Origin: a bacterium
GTDB taxonomy: Bacteria; Bacillota; Clostridia; Lachnospirales; Lachnospiraceae
Reading direction: 5' to 3'
Assembly (NCBI GenBank): GCA_030539495.1
Contig: JAUNRX010000006.1
Span: 1-62,652, forward strand
Length of the DNA: 62,652 nt
Shown: positions 34,291 to 43,596 of the stretch, in pieces
How the letters are laid out: each line of letters begins with the position of its first letter
Position numbering within the stretch: position 1 is the first letter of the stretch
The notes under the pieces: generated by a model
Database searches by the model: none
Told to the model about the DNA's origin: nothing
The model's input: only the letters and a program-made list of their open reading frames with translations
Translations under genes and position numbers: made by a program

Positions 34291-34785
34291 ATGAAAAAGA
34301 GAAACTATATATGCGGAACATTAGCTGTAGTCTGGATGATTATTATCTTTTCCTTTTCAGCACGAACAAGCGATGTTTCCACAAACGATAGTAATCGGAT
34401 TGGTCTTCTAATTGGAAAGACCTTTATCCATGAATTTAATGAATGGGAAGAAGAGAAGCAGATAGAATTTGCTAAAAAGATAGATCATCCTATCCGTAAG
34501 ACCGCTCATGCAATGGAGTATGCTGTTCTTGGAGCACTTGTTGCTGGCACCTTTATTACATTGAAAAGAACAATGGCTTCTCGTATACTGATTCCTTGGC
34601 TAATTGCCACCATCTATGCCGCAAGCGATGAATTTCATCAATTGTTTGTTGCCGGGCGCAGTGGGCAGGTTTCAGATGTAATGCTTGACAGTACTGGCGT
34701 TATGGCTGGCGTTTTAATTATTGTATTTATCCTGTGGAAAAAAGAAAAATATAGTAACTCTAGAATGCATTTTAATAGTTTTTGA
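34291..34785 (+). CDS. VanZ-family membrane protein
   Basis: A 164-residue protein with about four hydrophobic segments. The family signature is present: KTAHAMEYAVLGAL (about 70-83) and ASDEFHQLFVAGRSGQVSDV (about 111-130) with the conserved Asp-Glu-x-His-Gln. VanZ confers low-level teicoplanin resistance in enterococci; most clostridial members have no known role. CTGAAAGGATAC precedes the ATG. No van resistance genes are adjacent. Confidence 0.87.
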   Translation: MKKRNYICGTLAVVWMIIIFSFSARTSDVSTNDSNRIGLLIGKTFIHEFNEWEEEKQIEFAKKIDHPIRKTAHAMEYAVLGALVAGTFITLKRTMASRILIPWLIATIYAASDEFHQLFVAGRSGQVSDVMLDSTGVMAGVLIIVFILWKKEKYSNSRMHFNSF

Positions 34786-34873
34786 GGAATTCGTGAATGT
34801 AATGTTATATGTTTCACATAGTTATGATTTTTGCATATAATTATGAATGAGGACATAACTTTAAGGACAAAAA

Positions 34874-37800
34874 ATGGACAATTTATCTATACAATCAAAT
34901 TCTTCAGATTTAACACCAGAACTTATAAATAAACTTGTAGATGAGTATGCACCAATTGTATATTTGCATTTAAGTGAGAAATTTATGCCTATGGATGCAA
35001 AAGAGTATTTTGATAAAACAAATCACGTCGAAACAGGTCCGAAAGAAACTTGGTATTTAGAAATAACGGATGAAGAAATGAAAAAAGGAAATATAAATAA
35101 TGCAAAATGTTATGTAAGAATAGGCTATACTCCTGATTGTACTAATTTAATAGCCATTCAATATCTTTTTTTCTATGCCTATCATGGACCAGATCAAGCA
35201 TTTATCAGTATCCCTTCAAAAGACAACACTTATGATCTTGCTCCATTTAATGAGCATGACGGAGACTGGCAAAGCATCTCCGTGTTGGTAAATCCATTAA
35301 GTGATACTTTACTTGGTGCTTCCTATATGCAACAAGGAGAGCAACATTTCTACACTCCAAATCAAATCGAAAGAATCGATGGCCAGATAGTAGTATATTC
35401 TTCTTTAAATGGACACGTATCTTATGTAGATCCAGCTCCACATCCATCTAATGAGGAGAACTTTTCTGAGCTTTTCACCTTTTATTTAAAAAATGTTACC
35501 GATAGAGGTACTCCATGGAATACCAAAACAAAATGTGAAATCATAGAAGACATGACAGGACTTACTTCAACTGAAGTACCAGATTGGGCAAAATATAAAG
35601 GCCAATGGGGAAAAGTAAGAGAATTACAAAGAAACGAGATTACTGCTATATCCGAAGTAGCAAACTACTCTGAATTATTTGCTGACGTACTCTGGGAAAT
35701 TCTTTTAGACATTGCTAATGACAAAGAACATGTAACAGGTCCAACAGGTCCATTGTCTAAAGATAATTACTTGAGCAGCATCCTATCTCCTGTAGAGAAT
35801 AGTTTGAATTGGGCTGTCAACTCTATAATAACCGATTTTTCTGTTACGAATCATTGGAGCCAGCATAAGTACTATTCCACGATTCAATGTGCAGATATTG
35901 ACGGGGACGGTGCAAAGGAAGTAATTGCAAGAGGCCCTTATGGTATTGTAGCAACTAAATATACAGACAACAATTGGACACAACTAGCCAACGGCCCATG
36001 TTGGAATGATGACGGTGGTTGGAGTAATCCAATGCACTATTCCACGATCCAATATGCGGATATCGATGGTGATGGTGAGGATGAACTAATTGCAAGAGAT
36101 GAACTAGGTATAATCGCATATAAATATACACTACAGAAATGGGAAAAACTTTCCCGAGGTCCAGCTATGCCTGATAAAGGAAACTGGATAAATCCTCAGT
36201 ACTATTCTACGATTCAATGTGCAGATATTGATGGGGATGGCAAAGATGAATTACTTGTAAGAAATGCCGATAGTATATTGGCATATAAATATATGAGGTT
36301 TGGATGGAGTCAACTTATTAACGGTCCAGCTTTGTCTGATGAAAAAGGTTGGGGGAACCCAATGTACTATTCTACAATCCAATATGCAGATATTGATGGG
36401 GACGGCGCAGCCGAACTACTTGCAAGAGATGCTTTTGGTATAGTGGCATATAAGTATACAGCAGAAGAGTGGCAGGAACTTACTCGAGGTCCAGCTTGGA
36501 ATGATGAAAACAATTGGAATCAAGAGCAGTACTATTCCACAATACAATGTGCTGATATTGATGGGGACGGCATAGACGAATTACTTGCAAGAGACCCTGA
36601 GGGCATAGTGGCATATAAATATACCGAGCAAGGATGGATTGAACTTGCTGACGGTCCAGCTTTATCTGACCAAAAAGGCTGGGGGAGTCCTCAGTATTAT
36701 TCCACGATCCAATATGCAGATATTGACGGGGACGGGGTTGATGAATTACTTGCAAGAGACCCTTTTGGCATCGTGGCATATAAATATACCGAGCAAGGAT
36801 GGATTGAACTTGGTCGTGGTCCTGGTCTATCTGATCAAGATGGTTGGGATCAGCCTCAGTACTATGCAACTATTCAATGCGCGGATATTGACGGAGATGG
36901 TACCGATGAATTACTTGCAAAAGCTGCTTCTGGCTTAGTTGTATATCACTATACGGGGCAAGGATTAATTCAACTTGCTAATGGCCCTGCTTGGTCTGAT
37001 CAACAAGGCTGGAATAAGCCTGAGTATTATTCCACAATTCGATGTGGAGATTTTGATGAGGACGGCACCTGTGAATTAGTTGCAAGAGATAAGTTCGGTA
37101 TATTGCTATATAAATATACAAGGCAAGGATGGAAGCAACTTGATCGTGGTCCAGACTGGTCTGATGACAAAGGCTGGAATAAGCCTGAGTACTATTCCAC
37201 GATTCAATGTGGGCATTTTGAGGGGAAATACGATAATCTTTTTGCAAGAACACCGTCAGGCATAGAGTCATTTAAATATACGGAGCAAGGATGGAAGAAA
37301 CTTTACGGTGGTACAGATTGGTCTGATGACAAAGGTTGGAATAAGCATGAATACTATTCTACAATACAATGCTGGACTTGGGGAAATTGGGGAGATAGAA
37401 TAATTGGAAGAAATTCCGAAGGCATACAAATATATTGGTATACAGGGGAAGTGATATATACATTTCCTTGGCTCGGTCCAAAATTAAGCGATGACAAAGA
37501 CTGGAATAAGCCTGAGTATTATTCTACAATACAATGTGCTGACATTGACGGCGACGGCGTTGAGGAAATACTTGCAAGAGATCGTAATGGCATAGTGGCA
37601 TTTAAATATTATCAAGAACTAGAAGAGGACTGGGTGGAACTTAACCGTGGGCCAGCTTGGTCTGATTCAGCTAATTGGAAATATGTGAAACACTATTCTA
37701 CGATACAATGTGCCGATATTGACGGCGACGGGGCCGAGGAATTGATTGGACGAAGTGTTTATGGCCTCTATGTATATAAATTTACACCAGAAGGATGGAA

Positions 37801-38137
37801 GAGACTGAATGACGCTCTAATCTGGATGGATGCTGATGGTTGGGGGGATCCTGAGTACTACTCCACAATACAATCTGCAGATATAGATGGTGACGGCGCT
37901 TATGAAATACTTGGAAGAGGCCCTAATGGCATTGAAGTATATAAATATATAGGCGAAGACTGGCATCTCTTTGCTCGTTTTCCAATTATGTCTGATAAAG
38001 ACGGTTGGAATAAACCTGAGTATTATTCCACGATTCAATGTGCTGATATTGATAATGATGGTAAAGACGAATTATTTGCAAGAGGGCCATCGGGTATTGT
38101 AATATATAAATATAATGCCCCAAAAATAGTTGACTAA
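34874..38137 (+). CDS. Giant Vps62-like / FG-GAP repeat protein
   Basis: A 1087-residue protein. The N-terminal ~285 residues match the Vps62-like (DUF946) pattern: DEYAPIVYLHLSEKFMPMDA, IQYLFFYAYHGP and FNEHDGDWQSISVLV. From about 325 to the end there are 14 repeats of ~55 residues, each starting near YYSTIQCADIDGDG (VCBS/FG-GAP type) with a calcium loop DxDGDG. Repeats 8-10 have lost it partly or fully. Fourteen blades would suit two seven-bladed beta-propellers. No signal peptide or anchor is seen. Function unknown; recognition of a surface glycan or protein is a guess. Confidence 0.82.
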   Translation: MDNLSIQSNSSDLTPELINKLVDEYAPIVYLHLSEKFMPMDAKEYFDKTNHVETGPKETWYLEITDEEMKKGNINNAKCYVRIGYTPDCTNLIAIQYLFFYAYHGPDQAFISIPSKDNTYDLAPFNEHDGDWQSISVLVNPLSDTLLGASYMQQGEQHFYTPNQIERIDGQIVVYSSLNGHVSYVDPAPHPSNEENFSELFTFYLKNVTDRGTPWNTKTKCEIIEDMTGLTSTEVPDWAKYKGQWGKVRELQRNEITAISEVANYSELFADVLWEILLDIANDKEHVTGPTGPLSKDNYLSSILSPVENSLNWAVNSIITDFSVTNHWSQHKYYSTIQCADIDGDGAKEVIARGPYGIVATKYTDNNWTQLANGPCWNDDGGWSNPMHYSTIQYADIDGDGEDELIARDELGIIAYKYTLQKWEKLSRGPAMPDKGNWINPQYYSTIQCADIDGDGKDELLVRNADSILAYKYMRFGWSQLINGPALSDEKGWGNPMYYSTIQYADIDGDGAAELLARDAFGIVAYKYTAEEWQELTRGPAWNDENNWNQEQYYSTIQCADIDGDGIDELLARDPEGIVAYKYTEQGWIELADGPALSDQKGWGSPQYYSTIQYADIDGDGVDELLARDPFGIVAYKYTEQGWIELGRGPGLSDQDGWDQPQYYATIQCADIDGDGTDELLAKAASGLVVYHYTGQGLIQLANGPAWSDQQGWNKPEYYSTIRCGDFDEDGTCELVARDKFGILLYKYTRQGWKQLDRGPDWSDDKGWNKPEYYSTIQCGHFEGKYDNLFARTPSGIESFKYTEQGWKKLYGGTDWSDDKGWNKHEYYSTIQCWTWGNWGDRIIGRNSEGIQIYWYTGEVIYTFPWLGPKLSDDKDWNKPEYYSTIQCADIDGDGVEEILARDRNGIVAFKYYQELEEDWVELNRGPAWSDSANWKYVKHYSTIQCADIDGDGAEELIGRSVYGLYVYKFTPEGWKRLNDALIWMDADGWGDPEYYSTIQSADIDGDGAYEILGRGPNGIEVYKYIGEDWHLFARFPIMSDKDGWNKPEYYSTIQCADIDNDGKDELFARGPSGIVIYKYNAPKIVD

Positions 38138-38145
38138 CTAATTTA

Positions 38146-38190
38146 AAAGGTCTCACTGGACAATTACTCCAACTGAGACCTTTCTTCTCG
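38146..38190 (+). terminator. Rho-independent terminator
   Basis: AAAGGTCTCACTGGA pairs with TCCAACTGAGACCTTT (to 38182), followed by CTTCTCG. It ends the FG-GAP gene. Confidence 0.8.
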
Positions 38191-38370
38191 TTAATTAGTT
38201 ATGAATCAAGTTCTGTTGGTGCCTTTGAAAAATTTTCCGTAAATAGGGAATTCTATAATAATTGCGTTATCTTGGTATTTTCGATAAGATATAGATAGTG
38301 ACAAATTTGAACTTGTCTAAGAAATGCAATTAAGAGTAAAAGAGTAAAATTTTAATATGAGGAATGTGCA

Positions 38371-38970
38371 ATGAAAATAACACAAAAGAAAGAAATATTA
38401 TTATATGTATTATCTGGTACAAACATAGAACCTGATTTAATGTCTGTTGAAGTCATAGCTTCAATGGCTCAAGAGGTTTTTTACCCAAAGCAGAGTACAA
38501 TTTTGGACATTGGTAAGAAACAGAATGATGTTTATTTAGTTGTTCACGGACTCGCTCGTAGCTATTATATTGATGAAAAAGGAAATGATATTACAAAGCT
38601 GTTTATGCGTGAAAATGAAATTATAATTGGAGAAGCCTTGTTTATGGAGGAAAGCCTAGAAGTATTTGAGGCGGTTGAGGATTTATTATGTCTTAAATTT
38701 GATGCAAAAGAATTAAAAAAAATATTCTTAAGCAATCCTTTTATGGCACAGTTGTATATTGCATTACTTGAAGATACAATCAAATATAAAATGCGTCGGG
38801 AGTATGCGTTTCAATGCATGGATGCGACCCAACGCTATTTGGAATTTCAAAAAACATATCCTAAAATCGAAGATAGACTTCCACAGAATTTGATTGCATC
38901 ATATCTAGGAATCACAAAGGAATCTTTAAGTAGAATTAGAAAAAACTTTTATCTAATTAACAAATGTTAA
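38371..38970 (+). CDS. Crp/Fnr-family transcriptional regulator
   Basis: A 199-residue regulator. The N-terminal cyclic-nucleotide-type beta-barrel (about 30-125) has TILDIGKKQNDVYLVVHGLA and IIIGEALFMEES. A dimer helix is followed by a helix-turn-helix, LPQNLIASYLGITKESLSRI near 171-190. The Arg-Ser pair that binds cAMP is not seen, so the ligand is unknown. No Fe-S Cys cluster, so not an Fnr-type oxygen sensor. The ribosome site is weak (TGAGGAATGTGCA). The hydrolase 78 bases downstream may be its target. Confidence 0.85.
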   Translation: MKITQKKEILLYVLSGTNIEPDLMSVEVIASMAQEVFYPKQSTILDIGKKQNDVYLVVHGLARSYYIDEKGNDITKLFMRENEIIIGEALFMEESLEVFEAVEDLLCLKFDAKELKKIFLSNPFMAQLYIALLEDTIKYKMRREYAFQCMDATQRYLEFQKTYPKIEDRLPQNLIASYLGITKESLSRIRKNFYLINKC

Positions 38971-39048
38971 TGAGTTAAGCCTCTAAATCAGATAACGTAT
39001 AGTTATGAAAAAGATAACAAAAAACAAATCTGAAACGGAGGTTTTTTT

Positions 39049-39999
39049 ATGGCAACATATACAAATCAACAGGCTTGGAAAGATATTCAGGAATTTCTTC
39101 CGATGCAGTTACATTTTACAAATCAGTACCATCCAACAGAGGAAATCTGGAATTGGAAGGAGAATAAAATTCATCTTGATACGTTTCGTAATCCTAGTGC
39201 TGTGGCAAAAGTGATTTGCTTTCATGGAGTGGGAACAAACGGAAGGCAAATATCAATGATTTTTGGAGGTCCGTTATCAAGAGACGGCTTCGAAACGATT
39301 ACAGTGGATATGCCTACTTACGGAGTAACAGAAGTCAACCAAAATATGTTGATTACATATGATGACTGGGTGGAATGTGGTAGTGATTTAATTACAGCAG
39401 AACTAGAGAAAGATGACCGTCCGATATTTATTTATGGTCTTTCTGCGGGAGGAATGGAAACATACCATGTGGCTGCAAAAAACAAAAGTAAAAATATCAA
39501 AGGAATTATTGGTATGACATTTCTTGATCAGAGAGAGAAACAGGTTAAAACGGTTACTACAAATAATAAGTTTTGGGGTAAATTTGGAACATCTCTAGGA
39601 AGTTTCTCATGTAAAATTGGACTTGCACGCTTTAAAATGAAGATGAAGATTCCATCAAAGATGAGTGCTTTAGTGAATGACAAAAAATGCTTGAAAATAA
39701 TGATGAATGATACTACTTCTGCTGGAAATAAGGCAACAATGAAGTTCTTAGAATCATATATGAATTATGTTCCAGAAATTGAACCAGAAGAATTTGATGT
39801 GTGTCCTATTCTTCTTACTCAACCAGAGAAAGACAGATGGACTCCACAATTTCTTAGTGATTCGTTTCTTGACCAGATAAAAAAGGTTTCTATTACAAAG
39901 ACAGTTCTTCGCAATGGTTCTCATTATCCGATAGAGGCAGAAGCACTCGCTGATTTGCATAAATATGCACTTGATTTTATGAGACAGCAGTTGAATTAG
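39049..39999 (+). CDS. Alpha/beta hydrolase
   Basis: A 316-residue cytoplasmic hydrolase. CFHGVGTNGRQISM (about 61-74) is the oxyanion region, IYGLSAGGMETYHVA (about 128-142) the nucleophile elbow, an Asp in QPEKDRWTP the likely acid and the His in RNGSHYPIE the base. Substrate unknown. AACGGAGG precedes ATG 39049. It follows the Crp-family gene and may be controlled by it. The Cys and Lys pattern offers no further clue. Confidence 0.8.
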   Translation: MATYTNQQAWKDIQEFLPMQLHFTNQYHPTEEIWNWKENKIHLDTFRNPSAVAKVICFHGVGTNGRQISMIFGGPLSRDGFETITVDMPTYGVTEVNQNMLITYDDWVECGSDLITAELEKDDRPIFIYGLSAGGMETYHVAAKNKSKNIKGIIGMTFLDQREKQVKTVTTNNKFWGKFGTSLGSFSCKIGLARFKMKMKIPSKMSALVNDKKCLKIMMNDTTSAGNKATMKFLESYMNYVPEIEPEEFDVCPILLTQPEKDRWTPQFLSDSFLDQIKKVSITKTVLRNGSHYPIEAEALADLHKYALDFMRQQLN

Positions 40000-40068
40000 T
40001 AACATGCAATAATTTCGATTAACAACTCGACAAACTCCACTTTGTAGGGGTATCAAATATGCATATAC

Positions 40069-40112
40069 AGGAGCTAGGAATTGGTGTTATTCTTAGCTCC
40101 TTAAATTTTATT
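40069..40112 (+). terminator. Rho-independent terminator
   Basis: AGGAGCTA pairs with TAGCTCCT with an AAGAAT-like inner stem, followed by TAAATTTTATT. It ends the hydrolase gene. Confidence 0.7.
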
Positions 40113-40349
40113 CTAAACATCCTTGGGGCATAATTGACAATTCATCATAGACCTTCCTCCAATTTCGTATTTCCATAATCCATTTTTTGTTGATAAAAAG
40201 TAGATAAATACAAAGGTCTCCAATAGTGTCTGAACGCTTGGAAATACATTTCTTTTACGATTTAAAGCTGTTTTCTCGTCTAGTGCAGTATATATGGTCT
40301 TTAAATCTTTTTCTTTTGTAAAAGTCAAAGAAGATATATACGAAATCAT
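40113..40349 (-). pseudogene. Remnant of an IS256-family (mutator-type) transposase
   Basis: This 78-residue frame resembles pieces of the C-terminal third of IS256-family transposases. SYISSLTFTKEKDLKTIYTA corresponds to the segment before the DLKxIYTAPTEE motif, and the later RNVFPSVQTLLETFVFIYF to the KSVFPTDxxLLKxLYLA segment. The stretch between them, with the catalytic Glu, is missing, so it is an internally deleted relic. It lies 11 bases after the stop of the recombinase gene. No terminal inverted repeats are visible. Confidence 0.5.
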
Positions 40350-40360
40350 ATTTAGACTTT

Positions 40361-41428
40361 TTATTCTTTTTCTGTCGGTGCCTTTTCTCTTAATGTAACC
40401 TTCGAAGCAGCACTACGTCTACGGCTGTCTTCCATTGCAGCATAATGCTTTCTAGTCGTATTAACGTCCTTATGGCCTAATACGTCGGCTACCAGATAGA
40501 TATCTCCGGTTTCACGGTAAAGATTGGTGCCATACGTACTACGAAGCTTATGTGGCGTAATTCGTTTTAACTTGGTAACTAATTTCGAATATTTCTTTAC
40601 TAAATTCTCAACACTTCGCACATTGAGACGTTTCTTTTGCATCGATAAGAAGAGGGCATTGGTACTTCCTTCACATGGAACAATGCGTTTACGTTCCTCA
40701 AGATAGTCAAGAAGTGACTCTCGAACTTCTTCTCCAAAGTAAATTACAACTTCATTTCCACCTTTTCGTAAGATTTTAATTCCATCATTTTCAAAGTCCA
40801 CATCGTTAATATCTAGTCCCACACATTCGGAAACACGGATTCCTGTTCCAAGAAGAAGTGTCATAATGGCAAGATCACGCTTAGCAGTCTTTCCATGATA
40901 ACGCTTTTGATTATCAGTCAAATTGTCTCCAGATTCAACTTCATCTAACAGCTTTGCAATCTCATCTATATCGAGACGAATAATTTCCTTTTCATGAAGC
41001 TTCGGGATATCAACTAAGACTGCAGGATTGGACTCAATCATCTCTTTCTTGAAATAATAGTTGTAGAAGGAACGCAGTGTAATTAACTTACGTTTCTTGC
41101 CCGTTTCCTTATTTACAAATTCTTTGTCCTCTTTTTTGTAGTAATTCAGATATTCAAGATATTCTTCAATGTCAACAGCTTTGATGGAATCCAAGATGGT
41201 AATTGGAAAATCTCTAATTTCAGTTTCCTTAAAACTAGGGTTGTTGTCTTTTAAGAAATGAAAGAATACGCTAAGGTCATAGGCATAGGCAATACGCGTT
41301 CTGGAAGAAGTAGTAGGCTCAATCCCTCTAAAATAAAGTCCACAGAACTTTGGCAGTTCCGAAAGCAGACTTCTTAATTTTGTATTATTATCTATATTCA
41401 ATTGATCGTGATATGTGTTTTCTATCAT
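40361..41428 (-). CDS. Tyrosine recombinase (XerS-like)
   Basis: A 355-residue site-specific recombinase. The N-terminal SAM-like domain (about 10-170) is followed by the catalytic domain: GTGIRVSECVGLDINDV with the first Arg, KGGNE with the Lys, HKLRSTYGT (His-x-x-Arg), LGHKDVNTTRKHY with second His and Tyr nucleophile. Size and N-terminal layout recall streptococcal XerS, a single recombinase for chromosome dimer resolution, rather than phage integrases. No phage genes are adjacent; an IS256 relic follows. A palindrome lies 166 bases upstream (41594-41611). Confidence 0.85.
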   Translation of the reverse strand: MIENTYHDQLNIDNNTKLRSLLSELPKFCGLYFRGIEPTTSSRTRIAYAYDLSVFFHFLKDNNPSFKETEIRDFPITILDSIKAVDIEEYLEYLNYYKKEDKEFVNKETGKKRKLITLRSFYNYYFKKEMIESNPAVLVDIPKLHEKEIIRLDIDEIAKLLDEVESGDNLTDNQKRYHGKTAKRDLAIMTLLLGTGIRVSECVGLDINDVDFENDGIKILRKGGNEVVIYFGEEVRESLLDYLEERKRIVPCEGSTNALFLSMQKKRLNVRSVENLVKKYSKLVTKLKRITPHKLRSTYGTNLYRETGDIYLVADVLGHKDVNTTRKHYAAMEDSRRRSAASKVTLREKAPTEKE

Positions 41429-41593
41429 GGGATTACTTCCTTTAATTTATTTCTCTGCTATTTCTATCTTATTTCAATCTGGCCAGTTCAAATTATTCTG
41501 TAAATACTATGTAACAAAGCATTCCCTCATACATAAATCTTACTAAAGCCAAGAATAAGTATACCATATATAGGCTCATATTTAAACGAATTT

Positions 41594-41631
41594 TGACATG
41601 TCTAAATGTCATAAATTATATAATTGTCATA
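41594..41631. promoter_or_regulatory. Nested symmetric site upstream of the recombinase
   Basis: TGACAT (41594-41599) and ATGTCA (41606-41611) form a perfect 6-6-6 inverted repeat. It overlaps a TGTCATA direct repeat (41607-41613 and 41625-41631) that brackets the palindrome AATTATATAATT (41614-41625). It could be a regulator site for the divergent genes or a recombinase site. Confidence 0.35.
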
Positions 41632-41726
41632 TTTTTTGCAGTATCTCATAGATACGATTTTTTCCTATTGCAAAGCACAGAGAATGTCCCTAAAATACGG
41701 TTAAAGATAGGAAAAGAGGGAGCGAA

Positions 41727-43496
41727 ATGAAACAACCGAAATGCAATCCATTTATTGAAAGTTTTACATTACATAAAAATAACAGCATACTAACGTTACT
41801 TAATTTATATAAGGGAAAATATCATTATTTGATTGGATCCGCTATCTTTTTCGTTATAAAACATTCACCTACCTGGGTATTACCGATTGCAACTGCCAAT
41901 ATAATAAATGCTGCAACCAATCCGGGTCCCAACAGTGTCCATTCCATCTTGCTGAATACACTGGTCATGATGTTACTACTGGTACAAAATGTGCCGACAA
42001 ACTTTATTCATACAAAACTCTATAGCAAGGCAATTCGTTATGTTGAAGCGGGCTTACGGGAGACCCTAATTCGCAAACTGCAAATGTTATCAATTACCTA
42101 TCATAGAGAGATGCAATCGGGCCGCCTCCAGTCCAAGATTATGCGAGACGTAGAAGCAGTAGAGACGCTATCTAATCAGCTTTTCTTAAATATGCTTACC
42201 ATTATTTTAAATATAACAGTTGCATTGACCATTACGATCAGTAAAAGCATGGTGGTCTTTCTCTTCTTTCTATGTACCATTCCGGTTGCGGCTATCATTA
42301 TTGCCTCATTTCGACGTAAGGTCAAATCAAGAAATAATGAGTTCCGTAAGGAAATGGAGGATACCAGTGCGAAAGTTATGGAAATGGTCGAATTAATCCC
42401 GGTTACAAAAGCTCATGGCTTGGAAGAGTATGAGATATCCAGAATATCCGGACAGTTAACGAAGGTTGCTGATCGGGGATACCACTTGGATATGGTGCAA
42501 TCCTTCTTTGGCTCCATCAGCTGGTGTACGTTTCAGATCTTCCAAATCGTATGTTTGGCATTTACGGGCTACTTAGCGTATAAAGGAACGATTTTAGTTG
42601 GAGATGTTGTTATGTACCAAAGTTATTTTACGTCGATTGTTGCACAAGTCTCTGGAATTATAGGACTTTTGCCTATCATTGCAAAAGGATTAGAGTCAGT
42701 AACAAGCATTGCAGATGTCATTTTAAAGGATGATATCGAAGATTATACAGGAAAAGAGAAGATTACAAATCCAAAAGGACGTTATGAATTTTCACATGTT
42801 TGTTTCAAATATTCCGAGTCCAGAACATACGTTCTTAGTGACTTCAATCTTACTGTAAATGCCGGTGAAACTATTGCATTAGTAGGGGAGTCCGGTGCTG
42901 GAAAGACAACGATCTTAAACCTAGTCATTGGTTTTATCAAGCCAACTGCTGGTATGATTTCACTAGATGGCAAAAACTTAGACAGCATCGATTTGCGTCA
43001 TTTTCGACAACAAATCGCAGTCGTACCACAGACCTCAATTCTGTTTACCGGTACAATTCGAGAAAATATTACATATGGCTTACAAAATGTGACAGAAGAG
43101 TCAATGAAAGAAGCAGTAGAAGCGGCCAATTTAACCGATTTAATCGACTCTTTACCTGAAGGATTGAACACGATGATTTCCGAACATGGAACTAACTTAT
43201 CCGGAGGACAGCGTCAAAGAATCAGCATTGCAAGAGCAATTATCCGTAATCCTAAAATAATTATTTTAGATGAAGCAACTTCAGCGCTTGACAGCTTTTC
43301 CGAAAAGAAGATCCAAGCTGCCCTCAATAACCTGGTGAAAGGTAGAACTACCTTTATTGTGGCGCATCGGCTCTCGACAATAAAAGACGCTGACCGAATA
43401 GCCGTAATTAACGACGGACATTGTGTTGAAATAGGTTCTTATGAACAGCTAATGAAGGAAAAAGGTGAATTCTATCATATGCGTAAGCTGCAATAA
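41727..43496 (+). CDS. ABC exporter, fused permease-ATPase
   Basis: A 589-residue half-transporter. The membrane domain (about 35-330) has six helices. The ATPase domain has Walker A VGESGAGKTT (about 389-398), Q-loop VPQTSILFTGTIRENI, signature LSGGQRQRISIA, Walker B IIILDEATSALD and switch VAHRLST. It would work as a homodimer to export lipid, peptide or drug. AAGAGGGAGCG precedes the ATG. It is divergent from the recombinase gene and alone in its unit. Confidence 0.92.
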   Translation: MKQPKCNPFIESFTLHKNNSILTLLNLYKGKYHYLIGSAIFFVIKHSPTWVLPIATANIINAATNPGPNSVHSILLNTLVMMLLLVQNVPTNFIHTKLYSKAIRYVEAGLRETLIRKLQMLSITYHREMQSGRLQSKIMRDVEAVETLSNQLFLNMLTIILNITVALTITISKSMVVFLFFLCTIPVAAIIIASFRRKVKSRNNEFRKEMEDTSAKVMEMVELIPVTKAHGLEEYEISRISGQLTKVADRGYHLDMVQSFFGSISWCTFQIFQIVCLAFTGYLAYKGTILVGDVVMYQSYFTSIVAQVSGIIGLLPIIAKGLESVTSIADVILKDDIEDYTGKEKITNPKGRYEFSHVCFKYSESRTYVLSDFNLTVNAGETIALVGESGAGKTTILNLVIGFIKPTAGMISLDGKNLDSIDLRHFRQQIAVVPQTSILFTGTIRENITYGLQNVTEESMKEAVEAANLTDLIDSLPEGLNTMISEHGTNLSGGQRQRISIARAIIRNPKIIILDEATSALDSFSEKKIQAALNNLVKGRTTFIVAHRLSTIKDADRIAVINDGHCVEIGSYEQLMKEKGEFYHMRKLQ

Positions 43497-43596
43497 ACAA
43501 CTAACTACACAACATTCTCTATATTTGTGAACGTTTGATATAGAAATAGCGCATTTTATGTCGAACTGAATATAATATAGTGAAGGGAGTGAGTAT

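Noticed and set aside
36480..37271. Several antisense frames across the FG-GAP gene
   Set aside because: They recur with the 165-base DNA period of the repeats, so they are by-products of it.
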